Source of the DNA: Microbacterium sp. MYb62
GTDB lineage: Bacteria; Actinomycetota; Actinomycetes; Actinomycetales; Microbacteriaceae
Assembly: GCF_002979475.1 (NCBI RefSeq)
Contig: NZ_PCOY01000006.1
Span: 1-64,000, forward strand
Direction of reading: 5' to 3'
Length of the DNA stretch: 64,000 nucleotides
The notes under the pieces are model-generated. The model saw only the letters and a program-made list of their open reading frames with translations. It had not been told where the DNA came from and did no database searches. How positions within the stretch are numbered: position 1 is the stretch's first letter; every line of letters begins with the position of its first letter. This document shows positions 30,091 to 38,741 of the stretch, piece after piece. The position numbers were made by a program, and so were the translations under genes.

Positions 30091-30166
30091 TCCTCGGTAG
30101 CTCAATTGGCAGAGCAGCCGGCTGTTAACCGGCAGGTTCTTGGTTCGAGTCCAAGCCGGGGAGCCA
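30091..30166 (+). tRNA. tRNA-Asn (anticodon GTT)
   Basis: A full cloverleaf is visible. The acceptor stem is TCCTCGG with CCGGGGA (one G-T pair). The D arm is GCTC/GAGC. The anticodon stem is GCCGG/CCGGC with loop CTGTTAA, anticodon GTT at 30124-30126. The T arm is CTTGG/CCAAG with loop TTCGAGT. The discriminator is G, and CCA is encoded at 30164-30166. Confidence 0.97.
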
Positions 30167-30168
30167 AC

Positions 30169-30200
30169 GAGAAAGCCCCCTCCATGGAGGGGGCTTTCTC
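30169..30200 (+). terminator. Terminator hairpin after tRNA-Asn
   Basis: A perfect 32-base palindrome with 16-base arms (GAGAAAGCCCCCTCCA and its complement) starts two bases after the encoded CCA. The arms are followed by gtttcc. The T-rich end GCTTTCTCGTTT fits a Rho-independent terminator. Confidence 0.9.
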
Positions 30201-30236
30201 GTTTCCTGACCGAAGTTCTGCTGACGCTTGACTTGC

Positions 30237-30275
30237 ACCAAGAAGGGCCCCGCCGATGGCGGGGCCCTTCTTGGT
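30237..30275. terminator. Bidirectional terminator hairpin
   Basis: Arms of 18 bases (30237-30254 and 30258-30275) pair perfectly around a GAT loop; the core is GGGCCCCGCC. It lies 11 bases beyond the stop of the convergent lipoprotein gene and 70 bases after the tRNA, so it can serve transcription from both sides. Confidence 0.88.
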
Positions 30276-30286
30276 GAAGCGGTGGG

Positions 30287-30802
30287 TCAGCGTGCAGCGC
30301 CGGCCAGCGACCCTTCGACCTGTCCAGCGGGGTCGAAGATCAGGCACTGGATCACGCGATCGTTGCTCTGCTCCCAGGACTGCTGAGTGGGCGTGAGCGT
30401 CGTCACGTCGAGTGCCGAGTCGTCGTAGCTGAGGCCGACGAACGAGGTGTACGCATCTCCGATGCACTCCTGCGACGCCGCATCGATGTCGGCATCGGCG
30501 AACTCGGCGTCCGGCATGGTGATCTCGTAGTAGACCTCCTGGTCGTGCGGGTCGGTGCACGGGAGGACGCTGGCGTCGGTGAGCATCCCCGTGCCGGTGT
30601 CGAGCATGCAGTCGCCGATCTTGACCGCGAAGACGTCGACGCTCGCGCTCTCGGTGACCTGACCGGTCTCCTCGTCACGGTCGGCATCCCCGGAGCCGCT
30701 GCCCAGGATGCCGTTGATCGCGCTGCAGCCGGTCAGCGCGACCGAAACCGCCACCGCAGAACCCGCGAGCATCAGGGCACGTCGCGTGCGCATCTTCATC
30801 AT
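30287..30802 (-). CDS. Septum-formation-family lipoprotein
   Basis: A 171-residue exported lipoprotein. The signal peptide has basic residues (MMKMRTRR) and a lipobox VALTGC near residue 26. The mature domain has the septum-formation signature VKIGDCMLDTG and VLPCTDPHDQEVYYEI, seen in actinobacterial membrane or secreted proteins linked to septum formation by annotation only. ATG 30802 has GGAGGGG upstream. A TTGCGT/TAGCGT promoter lies about 60 bases ahead. It is convergent with the tRNA, with a strong terminator between. Confidence 0.82.
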   Translation of the reverse strand: MMKMRTRRALMLAGSAVAVSVALTGCSAINGILGSGSGDADRDEETGQVTESASVDVFAVKIGDCMLDTGTGMLTDASVLPCTDPHDQEVYYEITMPDAEFADADIDAASQECIGDAYTSFVGLSYDDSALDVTTLTPTQQSWEQSNDRVIQCLIFDPAGQVEGSLAGAAR

Positions 30803-30861
30803 GATTTGTTCCCCTCCGAAAAACGTGATGTGGAGGCATGCGAAAAGCCCCCGCCGCGAAC

Positions 30862-30891
30862 ACGCTAACGTCCGGCGAGTCTATGACGCAA
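30862..30891 (-). promoter_or_regulatory. Promoter of the septum-formation lipoprotein gene
   Basis: Minus-strand -35 TTGCGT (30891-30886), 18-base spacer, -10 TAGCGT (30867-30862). Transcription would start near 30855, leaving a leader of about 53 bases with a GGAGGGG SD site. The rest of 30803-30980 holds no gene I can support. Confidence 0.6.
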
Positions 30892-30980
30892 CTTGAAGGA
30901 TGCTGTGGGCTCGCTGAGAACCAGCCACGTGGGCGGTCATCGCGGTCGGCGGAGTGACGCCCGAGGCGGGAGGAGCGGGA

Positions 30981-31547
30981 TCACCCTTCGAGGTCGTCGA
31001 CTCCCGGCATCCAGCTTGCGCCTGGACGCCCCCACCCGCGCTTGCGGGCGATCTTCTGCGCGGTCTTCCAGTCGCCGTCGGACAGGCGATCGACGTACAG
31101 GATGCCGTCGAGGTGATCGAACTCGTGCTGCATGATGCGTGCGCGCCACCCGTCGACGTCGATCGAGACCGGCCGCCCGTCCAGGTCGGTCGCGGTCACG
31201 CGGACCCGCTCCGAACGTCGCAGGGGGAAACGCTCGCCGGGGAACGAGAGGCAGCCTTCGGACTCCAGCTCAGGGTCCGGCGCACCGGGTTCGAGCGGAA
31301 CCATCCAGAGCACGGGGTTGATGAGGACACCGCGCCAGGGCTGGTCCTCGTCATCGACGTAGGCGTAGGTGTAGATGCGCAGCGGGACCCCCACCTGCGG
31401 GGCGGCGAGTCCGACGCCGGGGGCGGTGTCCATCGTCTCGAACATGTCGGAGACGAGGGCGCGGACGTCGTCGGTGATCTCGTCGACGGGGGATGCGGGG
31501 GAGTGCAGGACGGGGTCGCCCATGATGCGAATCGGAAGTACAGCCAC
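30981..31547 (-). CDS. def: Peptide deformylase
   Basis: A 188-residue metalloenzyme removing the formyl group from nascent proteins. All three active-site motifs are present: GVGLAAPQVG (residues 44-53), EGCLSFPG with metal-binding Cys99, and QHEFDHLDG with His141, Glu142 and His145. GTG 31547 is the only start consistent with the promoter TAGGGT seven bases upstream, and there is no SD. Divergent from the DMT transporter gene, with facing promoters. Confidence 0.96.
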   Translation of the reverse strand: MAVLPIRIMGDPVLHSPASPVDEITDDVRALVSDMFETMDTAPGVGLAAPQVGVPLRIYTYAYVDDEDQPWRGVLINPVLWMVPLEPGAPDPELESEGCLSFPGERFPLRRSERVRVTATDLDGRPVSIDVDGWRARIMQHEFDHLDGILYVDRLSDGDWKTAQKIARKRGWGRPGASWMPGVDDLEG

Positions 31548-31553
31548 GTCACA

Positions 31554-31584
31554 ACCCTAGTCGGCGGCACTCGCCAGGTAGGGT
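31554..31584. promoter_or_regulatory. Face-to-face leaderless promoters of def and the DMT transporter gene
   Basis: Identical -10 boxes TAGGGT occur on both strands: 31559-31554 reading left and 31579-31584 reading right. Each ends exactly 7 bases before a GTG start (31547 and 31591). Any -35 at normal spacing would overlap the opposite -10 box. Confidence 0.7.
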
Positions 31585-31590
31585 CGTACT

Positions 31591-32703
31591 GTGAATGCTG
31601 GGGTGTGGATGAACGCGGTCGAGGACGTCGGCGATCAGCTCGTCGGCGCCTTCCAGAACCCCGGCCTGCTGCTCGGCATTCCGCTCGCTCTCGCAGGCGC
31701 CGTCTTCATGTCGCTCGGTGCGCAGTATCAGCATCGCGGCGTCGAGAAGGTCGAACGTCTCAGCGGCTCCAACGGTGCTTCGGGGTTGAGCTTCGATCAG
31801 CTCAAGCGTCTCCTCACCCGTCCGTCCTGGCTCATCGGCACTCTCATGCTCGGGCTCGCCGTGATCTGTCAGCTCGCCGCCCTCGTGAAGGCGCCGCTGA
31901 TCGTCGTGCAGCCTCTCGGAGCGATCGCGCTCGTCATCACCACTCTGCTCAACGCGCGTGTCACCGGTCATTCCCCCACCAAACAGTCGCTCACGGCGAT
32001 CGTGGCCTGTGTGGGCGGCATCTTCCTGTTCGTCTTCTTCGCCGCGATCTATGCCACGGAGCAGGACGTCACCGACCGCGAGCTCTTCGTGATCCTGGCT
32101 CTCCTCCTGGTCGTCATCATCATCCTCGGAGCCTGCTGGCTCATCCTCCGTCATCGGATGCGCGCGCTTTTCTACATCATCGGCGCCGGCATCCTCTACG
32201 GCTTCGTCGCGACCCTCGCGAAGGTGATCATCAAGCGCATCGAGGCGGGGCAGTTCGAGTGGATCACAGGCGTCTGCCTGCTCGCCCTTCTTGCGGCATT
32301 CGCTGTCGGAGCGTACTTCGTGCAGACGGCGTACAGCTCGGGTCCGCCCGACCTCGTGATCGCCGGTCTCACCGTCGTCGATCCGATGGTCGCGGTGCTC
32401 ATCGGTATGGTCGTCCTGGGCGAGGCCGCTGCTGCACCGTGGTGGGTGTTCGTGATCTTCGCGATCGCCGGAGCGATCGCCGTGTGGGGCGTCGTAGGCC
32501 TCGCCCGCTATCACCCGCAGGTGCTCAGCGACAGTCAGGAACTGGGCATCCCGCGAGGCAGCACGCCGAGCGGTTCTGCGCAGAGCGGGCACGACGCGGC
32601 CGCGCCTTCGTCGTCCGCCCCCACGGATGCTCCGGAGCGCACAGAAGGCTCGGGAAGTCCGGAAGCGCCTCCGTGGCACGGCGGGCCGTCAGAGCGCTCG
32701 TAG
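31591..32703 (+). CDS. DMT-superfamily/NIPA-like membrane transporter
   Basis: A 370-residue integral membrane protein with about nine hydrophobic helices over residues 20-310 and a disordered Ser/Pro-rich tail of about 60 residues. The start PLALAGAVFMSLGAQYQHRGV and the repeat VVQPLGAIALVITTLLNARVTG with VVDPMVAVLIGMVVLGE indicate an EamA/NIPA-like transporter of the drug/metabolite superfamily. The substrate is not known; related NIPA proteins are proposed Mg2+ transporters. GTG 31591 sits 7 bases after a TAGGGT box. Confidence 0.82.
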   Translation: MNAGVWMNAVEDVGDQLVGAFQNPGLLLGIPLALAGAVFMSLGAQYQHRGVEKVERLSGSNGASGLSFDQLKRLLTRPSWLIGTLMLGLAVICQLAALVKAPLIVVQPLGAIALVITTLLNARVTGHSPTKQSLTAIVACVGGIFLFVFFAAIYATEQDVTDRELFVILALLLVVIIILGACWLILRHRMRALFYIIGAGILYGFVATLAKVIIKRIEAGQFEWITGVCLLALLAAFAVGAYFVQTAYSSGPPDLVIAGLTVVDPMVAVLIGMVVLGEAAAAPWWVFVIFAIAGAIAVWGVVGLARYHPQVLSDSQELGIPRGSTPSGSAQSGHDAAAPSSSAPTDAPERTEGSGSPEAPPWHGGPSERS

Positions 32704-32735
32704 AGCCCTTCTGAACCGTCCGTGGTGGTGCGGAC

Positions 32736-33515
32736 TCAGTACGCCTGATCGATCAGATCGACCGACACCTCGGAGGCTGCGGCCTCGTCCACGAAGAACA
32801 CGGTGCGCTTGCGCCCCTTGGCTCCGGCGGCGGGCACGCTCGTGTAGCTGGCTCCCGCGAGGGCGAGTCCCAGGGCCGAGGCCTTGTCCGCGCCCGTCAG
32901 CACGAGCCACACGCGCTTCGACGAGTTGAGCACGGGCCGCGTCAGGGTGACGCGCTCGGGGGGCGGCTTGGGCGAGTCGCGCACGGCCAGGACAGCGGCA
33001 TCCGTCACCGTGACCTCCTCCCGATCCGGGAAGAGCGAGGCGATGTGGCCGTCGGGGCCGACCCCCAGGAAGCACACCGCGAAGGAAGGCCAGGGGTGCT
33101 CGTCGGTGCCGAATCGGGCGAGTTCGGCAGCATATGCGGCCGCGGACTCGTCCAGCGTGAGCCCGCTGTCGGGGCCGGCGACCTCGTGCACGTTCTCCGC
33201 GGGGACCGGGATGTGGTCGAGCAGAGCCTCCCGCGACTGCAGCGAATTGCGGTCGGCGTCGTCACGCGGCACGAAGCGCTCGTCACCCCACCAGAAGTGC
33301 ACGAGTGTCCAGTCGATCTCCGCCGTCCGCGGGTGCGCGGCCGCGGCACGCAGGACGGCACCGCCCATCGAGCCACCCGTGAGGGCGATGTGCGCGATCC
33401 GACCGTTGCGTGTCCGCGCACGGACGCGCGTCAGAAATCGATCGGCTACTCGGGTGGCGAGGTCGGCGGGCGTGGCTTCCACCACGACCCGCTTCTCGGC
33501 GGACGATGTCGTCAT
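32736..33515 (-). CDS. pgl: 6-phosphogluconolactonase
   Basis: A 259-residue enzyme hydrolysing 6-phosphogluconolactone, the second step of the oxidative pentose phosphate pathway. Motifs: IALTGGSMG, HFWWGDERFVPRDDADRNS, and LGVGPDGHIASLFP with the catalytic His. ATG 33515 is chosen since AGGAGAG lies at good spacing; GTG 33524 would overlap the opcA stop. Last gene of the tkt-tal-pgi-zwf-opcA-pgl operon. Confidence 0.94.
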   Translation of the reverse strand: MTTSSAEKRVVVEATPADLATRVADRFLTRVRARTRNGRIAHIALTGGSMGGAVLRAAAAHPRTAEIDWTLVHFWWGDERFVPRDDADRNSLQSREALLDHIPVPAENVHEVAGPDSGLTLDESAAAYAAELARFGTDEHPWPSFAVCFLGVGPDGHIASLFPDREEVTVTDAAVLAVRDSPKPPPERVTLTRPVLNSSKRVWLVLTGADKASALGLALAGASYTSVPAAGAKGRKRTVFFVDEAAASEVSVDLIDQAY

Positions 33516-33520
33516 CGACG

Positions 33521-34456
33521 TCACTCTCCTGTCTCGGGCGGACCCAGCTTCTCCCAGCCCTCGGTGATGACTCGACCGTACAGGACGTCGGGATCGAGCC
33601 GGCGCAGCTCCTCTGCGAGGCACTCGCGAAGAGTGCGTCGCGGCAGGTGCAGGTCGTGGTTCGGCTGCCCGGGCTGCGTGAGCACGGCGAGACCCGGCGT
33701 CGGGCGCTCCAGGAGGATGTCCCCGGACTCGCGCGTCAGGCGCACCGACTTGATGCCCTCCGCCCAGTGCTCGGGGTCTTCGTACGACCATCGCACCGGA
33801 ACATCCAGTGCCATCTGCAGCCACGCGGCCAGCAGAGCGGTCGACGGCGATGCCGCGGCACCGCGCACCTCGACACCGGTGATCGGCTCGTACGGCGGCT
33901 GGTCGAGCACTGCCGCGAGCTGCTCGCGCCAGTGGGTCAGGCGCGTCCAGGCCAGGTCGGTGTCTCCGGGGGCATGGGTCTCCCCGAGGAGTGCGAGCCG
34001 GTCGCGGACGTCATTCGCCGTGGCGGCATCCGTGATGCGTCGCTGGGCGATCTTGCCGAGCGGCGATTGCGCGGGCGCCACCGGCGCCGCCTCGGGCCAC
34101 CAGGCGACCACGGGAGCGTCCGGCAGCAGGAGGCCGGTGATGAGGCTCTCCTCGTTGCTGGCGGCGTCTCCGAAGGCCCGCAGCACGACGACCTCGCTGG
34201 CGCCGGCGTCCCCGCCGACACGGATCTGCGCGTCGAGCCGGGAATCGCCCTCGCCGGTGGTGATCACGATGACGCGCATGGGGTGCTCACGCGAGGCATC
34301 GTTCGCGGCGTCGATCGCTGCCTCGGCGACGCCGTTGCGCGCAGCGATCACGAGGGTGAGCACGCGGCCCAGGGCGACGGCGCCGCCCTCTTCGCGCACC
34401 TTGACGAGCTGCTTCGCGACCTGGCTGACGGTCGTGTCGGGAAGGTCGATGATCAC
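33521..34456 (-). CDS. opcA: Glucose-6-phosphate dehydrogenase assembly protein OpcA
   Basis: A 311-residue actinobacterial and cyanobacterial protein that binds and activates G6PDH. It starts VIIDLPDTTVSQVAKQLVKVREEGG, and contains VVAWWPEAAPVAP and the DLAWTRLTHWREQLA block conserved in the family. GTG 34456 overlaps the zwf TGA, matching the tight functional link to Zwf. It has no enzyme activity of its own known. Confidence 0.93.
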   Translation of the reverse strand: MIIDLPDTTVSQVAKQLVKVREEGGAVALGRVLTLVIAARNGVAEAAIDAANDASREHPMRVIVITTGEGDSRLDAQIRVGGDAGASEVVVLRAFGDAASNEESLITGLLLPDAPVVAWWPEAAPVAPAQSPLGKIAQRRITDAATANDVRDRLALLGETHAPGDTDLAWTRLTHWREQLAAVLDQPPYEPITGVEVRGAAASPSTALLAAWLQMALDVPVRWSYEDPEHWAEGIKSVRLTRESGDILLERPTPGLAVLTQPGQPNHDLHLPRRTLRECLAEELRRLDPDVLYGRVITEGWEKLGPPETGE

Positions 34457-36003
34457 GGGCGTCTCCAGACTCGTCCGTCGCGGGCCAGGAGGTCGTCGGC
34501 GGATGCCGGTCCCCACGAGCCGGGCGCGTACTGCTCCACCGGGCCGCCCTCGGCCGCCCAGTACTTCTCCACGGGGTCGAGGATCTTCCAGGAGAGCTCG
34601 ACCTCCTCGTGCCGCGGGAACAGCGGCGGGTCGCCCAGGAGGACGTCGAGGATCAGGCGTTCGTAGGCCTCGGGGCTCGCCTCGGTGAACGCGTGGCCGT
34701 ATCCGAAGTCCATGGTCACGTCGCGGACGTTGGTGCCGCTGCCCGGCACCTTCGACCCGAAGCGGATCGTTACGCCCTCATCCGGCTGCACGCGGATCAC
34801 GAGGGCGTTCTGGCCGAGTTCCGAGGCGTTCCCGCGCCCGAACAGGTGCTGAGGCGCGCGCTTGAAGACCACGGCGATCTCGGTCACCCGGCGTCCGAGG
34901 CGCTTGCCCGTGCGCAGGTAGAACGGCACATCCGCCCAGCGGCGCGTGTCGATCTCGAGCTTGATCGCGGCGTACGTCTCCGTGGTCGATTCGGGGTTCA
35001 TCCCCTCCTCTTCCAGGAAGCCGGTGACCTTCTCGCCGCCCTGCCATCCGCCCGCGTACTGGCCGCGCGCGGTCGCGAGGGAGAGATCGTCCGGGACATG
35101 CACCGCGGCGAGGACCTTCTCCTTCTCGGCACGCAGGTGTTCGGCCGAGAGGCTGATCGGCTCCTCCATCGCGGTGAGCGCGAGCAACTGCAGCAGATGG
35201 TTCTGGATCACGTCACGGGCCGCACCGATGCCGTCGTAGTATCCCGCTCGACCGCCCACGCCGATGTCCTCGGCCATGGTGATCTGGACGTGGTCGACGT
35301 AGTTGCGGTTCCAGATCGGCTCGTACAGCTCGTTGGCGAAGCGCAGTGCCAGGATGTTCTGCACCGTCTCCTTGCCGAGATAGTGGTCGATGCGGAAGAT
35401 CGAGTCGGCAGGGAAGGCCACTTCGAGTGCGGCGTTGAGCGCCCGCGCCGACTCGAGGTCGTGGCCGAAGGGCTTCTCGATCACGACGCGACGCCAGCGC
35501 TCGTCGTCGTCGCTGTTCTCGCCGACGAGTCCGGATTCCTTCAGCTGCTTGGCGACCAGCGGGAAGTCCTTCGGCGGGATGGACAGGTAGAACGCGTGGT
35601 TGCCCATCGTCCCCCGTTCGACATCGAGCTTCTCGATGGTCTCCCGGAGCTTGCGGAACGAGTCCGGATTGTCGAACTCGCCCGACACGAAGCGGATGCC
35701 CTGCAGGAGCTGGGTCCACGTCTCCTCGCGGAACGGTGTTCGCGCATGCTGCTTGACGGCGTCGTAGACGACCTGGGCGAAGTCCTGGTCCTCCCAGTCC
35801 CGACGGGCGAACCCGACCAGGGCGAACCCGGGAGGGAGCAGCCCGCGGTTGGCGAGATCGTAGACCGCGGGCATCAGCTTCTTGCGTGACAGGTCTCCGG
35901 TGACGCCGAAGATCACGAGGGCGCTGGGCCCGGCGATCCGGTTGAGACGGCGGTCATCGGGGTCACGCAGCGGGTTGTGCCCGCGCGAGATGGGAACAGA
36001 CAT
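34453..36003 (-). CDS. zwf: Glucose-6-phosphate 1-dehydrogenase
   Basis: A 516-residue NADP-linked dehydrogenase starting the oxidative pentose phosphate pathway. N-terminal Rossmann fingerprint LVIFGVTGDLSRKKLMPAVY; active-site RIDHYLGKETVQN with the catalytic His; VVIEKPFGHDLESA. It starts 21 bases after pgi in the operon. The product feeds Pgl and supplies NADPH. Confidence 0.96.
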   Translation of the reverse strand: MSVPISRGHNPLRDPDDRRLNRIAGPSALVIFGVTGDLSRKKLMPAVYDLANRGLLPPGFALVGFARRDWEDQDFAQVVYDAVKQHARTPFREETWTQLLQGIRFVSGEFDNPDSFRKLRETIEKLDVERGTMGNHAFYLSIPPKDFPLVAKQLKESGLVGENSDDDERWRRVVIEKPFGHDLESARALNAALEVAFPADSIFRIDHYLGKETVQNILALRFANELYEPIWNRNYVDHVQITMAEDIGVGGRAGYYDGIGAARDVIQNHLLQLLALTAMEEPISLSAEHLRAEKEKVLAAVHVPDDLSLATARGQYAGGWQGGEKVTGFLEEEGMNPESTTETYAAIKLEIDTRRWADVPFYLRTGKRLGRRVTEIAVVFKRAPQHLFGRGNASELGQNALVIRVQPDEGVTIRFGSKVPGSGTNVRDVTMDFGYGHAFTEASPEAYERLILDVLLGDPPLFPRHEEVELSWKILDPVEKYWAAEGGPVEQYAPGSWGPASADDLLARDGRVWRRP

Positions 36004-36024
36004 CGGTGGGGGATTCTCCTGCTG

Positions 36025-37632
36025 TTACTTCTGTGCGGCTTCGAAGAGGGCGAGCACGTCGTCCGAGGACTCGGTGATCGTCAGCGTGACGACGGGGCGG
36101 CCGTGCTCGGCGAGCACCGCCGCGTCACCCGCGGCCTGAGCCTGGATGAGCTGCCCGAAGGTGAAGGGGCGATCGGGGATCTCGAGATCGACGTCGGTGC
36201 GCTCCAGGATCTGGAGGAACACGCCCTGCGCAGGCCCGCCCTTGTGGTACTGGCCGGTCGAGTGCAGGAATCGCGGTCCCCATCCGAACGTGGTCGGTCG
36301 TCCCGAGTCCGCCGCGACGAGCTCGCGCAGCCCCTGGAGCTGCGGAACCTCGAGGCGGTTGACGTAGGCCTGGATCGACACGTAGCCGTCTGCCGGGAGC
36401 TGCGCCCAGAGCGCGTCGAGCACGCCCTCGACGGTGCCGGACGCAGCGAGAGCCGGATCCGAGACCCGCACCTCGACACCGTTCTCGACGAACGCGGGAG
36501 CGGTCGGCTCCGGGCGGGCATCGAGGAGGCCTCGGGCCGCGATCTTCGCCGACTCGACGTCGGGCTGATCGAACGGGTTGATGTGCAGCAAGTGGCCGGC
36601 GATCGCCGTCGCGTACTCCCAGACGATGAGCTGGGCGCCCAGCGTTCCGCTCACGAGGATCTCGCCCTCATGGCGCTCATGCAGGTGGAACTCGTTGGCG
36701 TCGTCGACGAGGCGCACGATCTGCAGGTCGGCGGGCACCGGGTCGAGCTCGGGGGAGACCGGGAGCAGGACGACCGGGAGGATTCCCGTGCCCTCCTTGC
36801 CGGTCGATTCCGCGATGAGCTGCTCGATCCAGTCGGGAAGGCCCTTGATGTGCGTGCCGTCGGTGATCAGGCCGAGCTTGTCGCGCCGCGGATTCGTCGC
36901 GGCGATCGCCGCGCCCAGCCGGAGGGCGGGGTTCTCGGCCGAGTCGACGGCGACCTCGAGCAGCGAGGCCTCGGCCTCGTTCAGCAGCTCGTCGATGTCG
37001 ACACCGGCGAGGCCGGACGGGACCAGACCGAAAGCGGTGAGCGCCGAGTAGCGTCCGCCGACGTTCGGGTCCGCATTGAAGACGCGGTACCCGGCCTCGC
37101 GGGCCGACACGTCGAGCGGGGAACCGGGGTCGGTGACGACCACGATGCGCTCGACGGGATCGATGCCGAGGTCGCGGAACGCCGCCTCGAACGTCCGGCG
37201 CTGCGAGTCTGTCTCGACGGTGGAGCCCGACTTCGACGACACGACCAGCACGGTGTCGGCGAGCCCCTCGTCGAGAGCGGCGAGCACCTGGCCGGGAGCC
37301 GTCGAGTCGAGGATCGTCAGAGGCACGCCGGCGGTCTGCGCGATGACCTCGGGGGCGAGGGAGGAACCGCCCATGCCCGCGAGGACGACACGGGTGACGC
37401 CCTTGGCATTGAGGTCGGCGCGCAGTGCGACGATCTCCGCGACCAGCGGGCGGGAGACCGACACGGCCTCCACCCAGCCGAGACGCACGGAGGCCTCGGA
37501 CTCGGCGTCGGGACCCCAGAGGGTGGCGTCGCCGCCGGTGATGCGCGAGGCGATCAGATCGTGGACGAGGCTGGGGACCGTCTCCTCGATCGCGGCGCGC
37601 GCGGCGCCGGACGTGTGGATCGAGAACGTCAT
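36025..37632 (-). CDS. pgi: Glucose-6-phosphate isomerase
   Basis: A 535-residue SIS-domain isomerase interconverting glucose-6-P and fructose-6-P. It has [32 protein letters not shown] for phosphate binding, and [10 protein letters not shown] with [12 protein letters not shown] and [15 protein letters not shown]. It is the actinobacterial form found inside the PPP operon, somewhat divergent from E. coli Pgi. The start overlaps the tal stop (ATGA). Confidence 0.92.
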   Translation of the reverse strand: MTFSIHTSGAARAAIEETVPSLVHDLIASRITGGDATLWGPDAESEASVRLGWVEAVSVSRPLVAEIVALRADLNAKGVTRVVLAGMGGSSLAPEVIAQTAGVPLTILDSTAPGQVLAALDEGLADTVLVVSSKSGSTVETDSQRRTFEAAFRDLGIDPVERIVVVTDPGSPLDVSAREAGYRVFNADPNVGGRYSALTAFGLVPSGLAGVDIDELLNEAEASLLEVAVDSAENPALRLGAAIAATNPRRDKLGLITDGTHIKGLPDWIEQLIAESTGKEGTGILPVVLLPVSPELDPVPADLQIVRLVDDANEFHLHERHEGEILVSGTLGAQLIVWEYATAIAGHLLHINPFDQPDVESAKIAARGLLDARPEPTAPAFVENGVEVRVSDPALAASGTVEGVLDALWAQLPADGYVSIQAYVNRLEVPQLQGLRELVAADSGRPTTFGWGPRFLHSTGQYHKGGPAQGVFLQILERTDVDLEIPDRPFTFGQLIQAQAAGDAAVLAEHGRPVVTLTITESSDDVLALFEAAQK

Positions 37633-38741
37633 CGCTGTGCCTCCAGTGCCTCGGCCACCTGACCGAGCAGGTCGTGCCAGGAGTCGATGAACTTCGACAC
37701 GCCTTCGTCCTCGAGCACCTGGGTGACATCGGCGAGGTCGATGCCCACGGCGGCGAGGTCGTCGAACACCTGGTGAGCTTCCGCGTAACCGCTCGTGATG
37801 GTGTCCCCGGTGATCACTCCGTGGTCGAACGTGGCCTCGAGGGTCTTCTCGGGCATGGTGTTGACCACGCCCTCGGCGACCAGCTCGGTCACGTACAGGG
37901 TGTCGGGGAGTGCCGGATCCTTGACGCCGGTGGATGCCCAGAGCGGACGCTGCAGGTTCGCACCGAGCGCGATCAGATCCTGTGCGCGCTTCTCCGCGAA
38001 CTTCTGCTCGAAGAGCTCATAGGCGAGACGCGCGTTGGCGAGTCCGGCCTTGCTCTTGAGCGCCTCGGCTTCGGGGGTGCCGATCGCGGAGAGGCGCTTG
38101 TCGGTCTCGGTGTCGACACGCGACACGAAGAACGATGCCACGGAGTGGATGCTGGACAGGTCGAAATCGCCGCTGTGCGCACGCTCCAGGCCGGTCAGGT
38201 ACGCGTCGATGACGTCGGCGTAGCGCTCCAGGCTGAAGATCAACGTGACGTTGACGCTGATTCCCGACGCGATCGCCTCGGTGATCGCGGGCAGGCCCGC
38301 CTTGGTCGCGGGGATCTTCACGAGGAGATTCGGGCGGTCGATCTTGGCCCACAGCTCCTTCGCCTGAGCGACGGTGCCTGCGGTGTCATGCGCGAGGTCA
38401 GGGGAGACCTCGATCGAGACGCGACCGTCGACGTGGTTCGACGCCTCCCAGACAGGCCGGAACACGTCGAGTGCGTCGCCGACGTCCTGGGTGGTGGCGG
38501 CGAAGACGGCCTCCTCGGCGCTCGCGCCGGATGCGGCGAGCTCCGCGACCTGCGCGTCGTAGGAGGTGTTGCTCTTGTCGGTGATCGCGTTCGCGAAGAT
38601 CGTGGGGTTGGTCGTGACACCCACGACGTTGCGCGACGAGATCAGATCGGCGAGGTTGCCGGAGGAGATGCGGGTGCGGGAGAGGTCGTCGAGCCAGATG
38701 CTGACGCCGGCGGCGGCGAGCTGTGCGGTGGGGGTGCTCAT
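37629..38741 (-). CDS. tal: Transaldolase
   Basis: A 370-residue enzyme of the non-oxidative pentose phosphate pathway. The Schiff-base lysine lies in [33 protein letters not shown] opens the barrel, and [22 protein letters not shown] and [19 protein letters not shown] are typical of the long actinobacterial class. It overlaps tkt upstream and pgi downstream by four bases each. Confidence 0.95.
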   Translation of the reverse strand: MSTPTAQLAAAGVSIWLDDLSRTRISSGNLADLISSRNVVGVTTNPTIFANAITDKSNTSYDAQVAELAASGASAEEAVFAATTQDVGDALDVFRPVWEASNHVDGRVSIEVSPDLAHDTAGTVAQAKELWAKIDRPNLLVKIPATKAGLPAITEAIASGISVNVTLIFSLERYADVIDAYLTGLERAHSGDFDLSSIHSVASFFVSRVDTETDKRLSAIGTPEAEALKSKAGLANARLAYELFEQKFAEKRAQDLIALGANLQRPLWASTGVKDPALPDTLYVTELVAEGVVNTMPEKTLEATFDHGVITGDTITSGYAEAHQVFDDLAAVGIDLADVTQVLEDEGVSKFIDSWHDLLGQVAEALEAQR

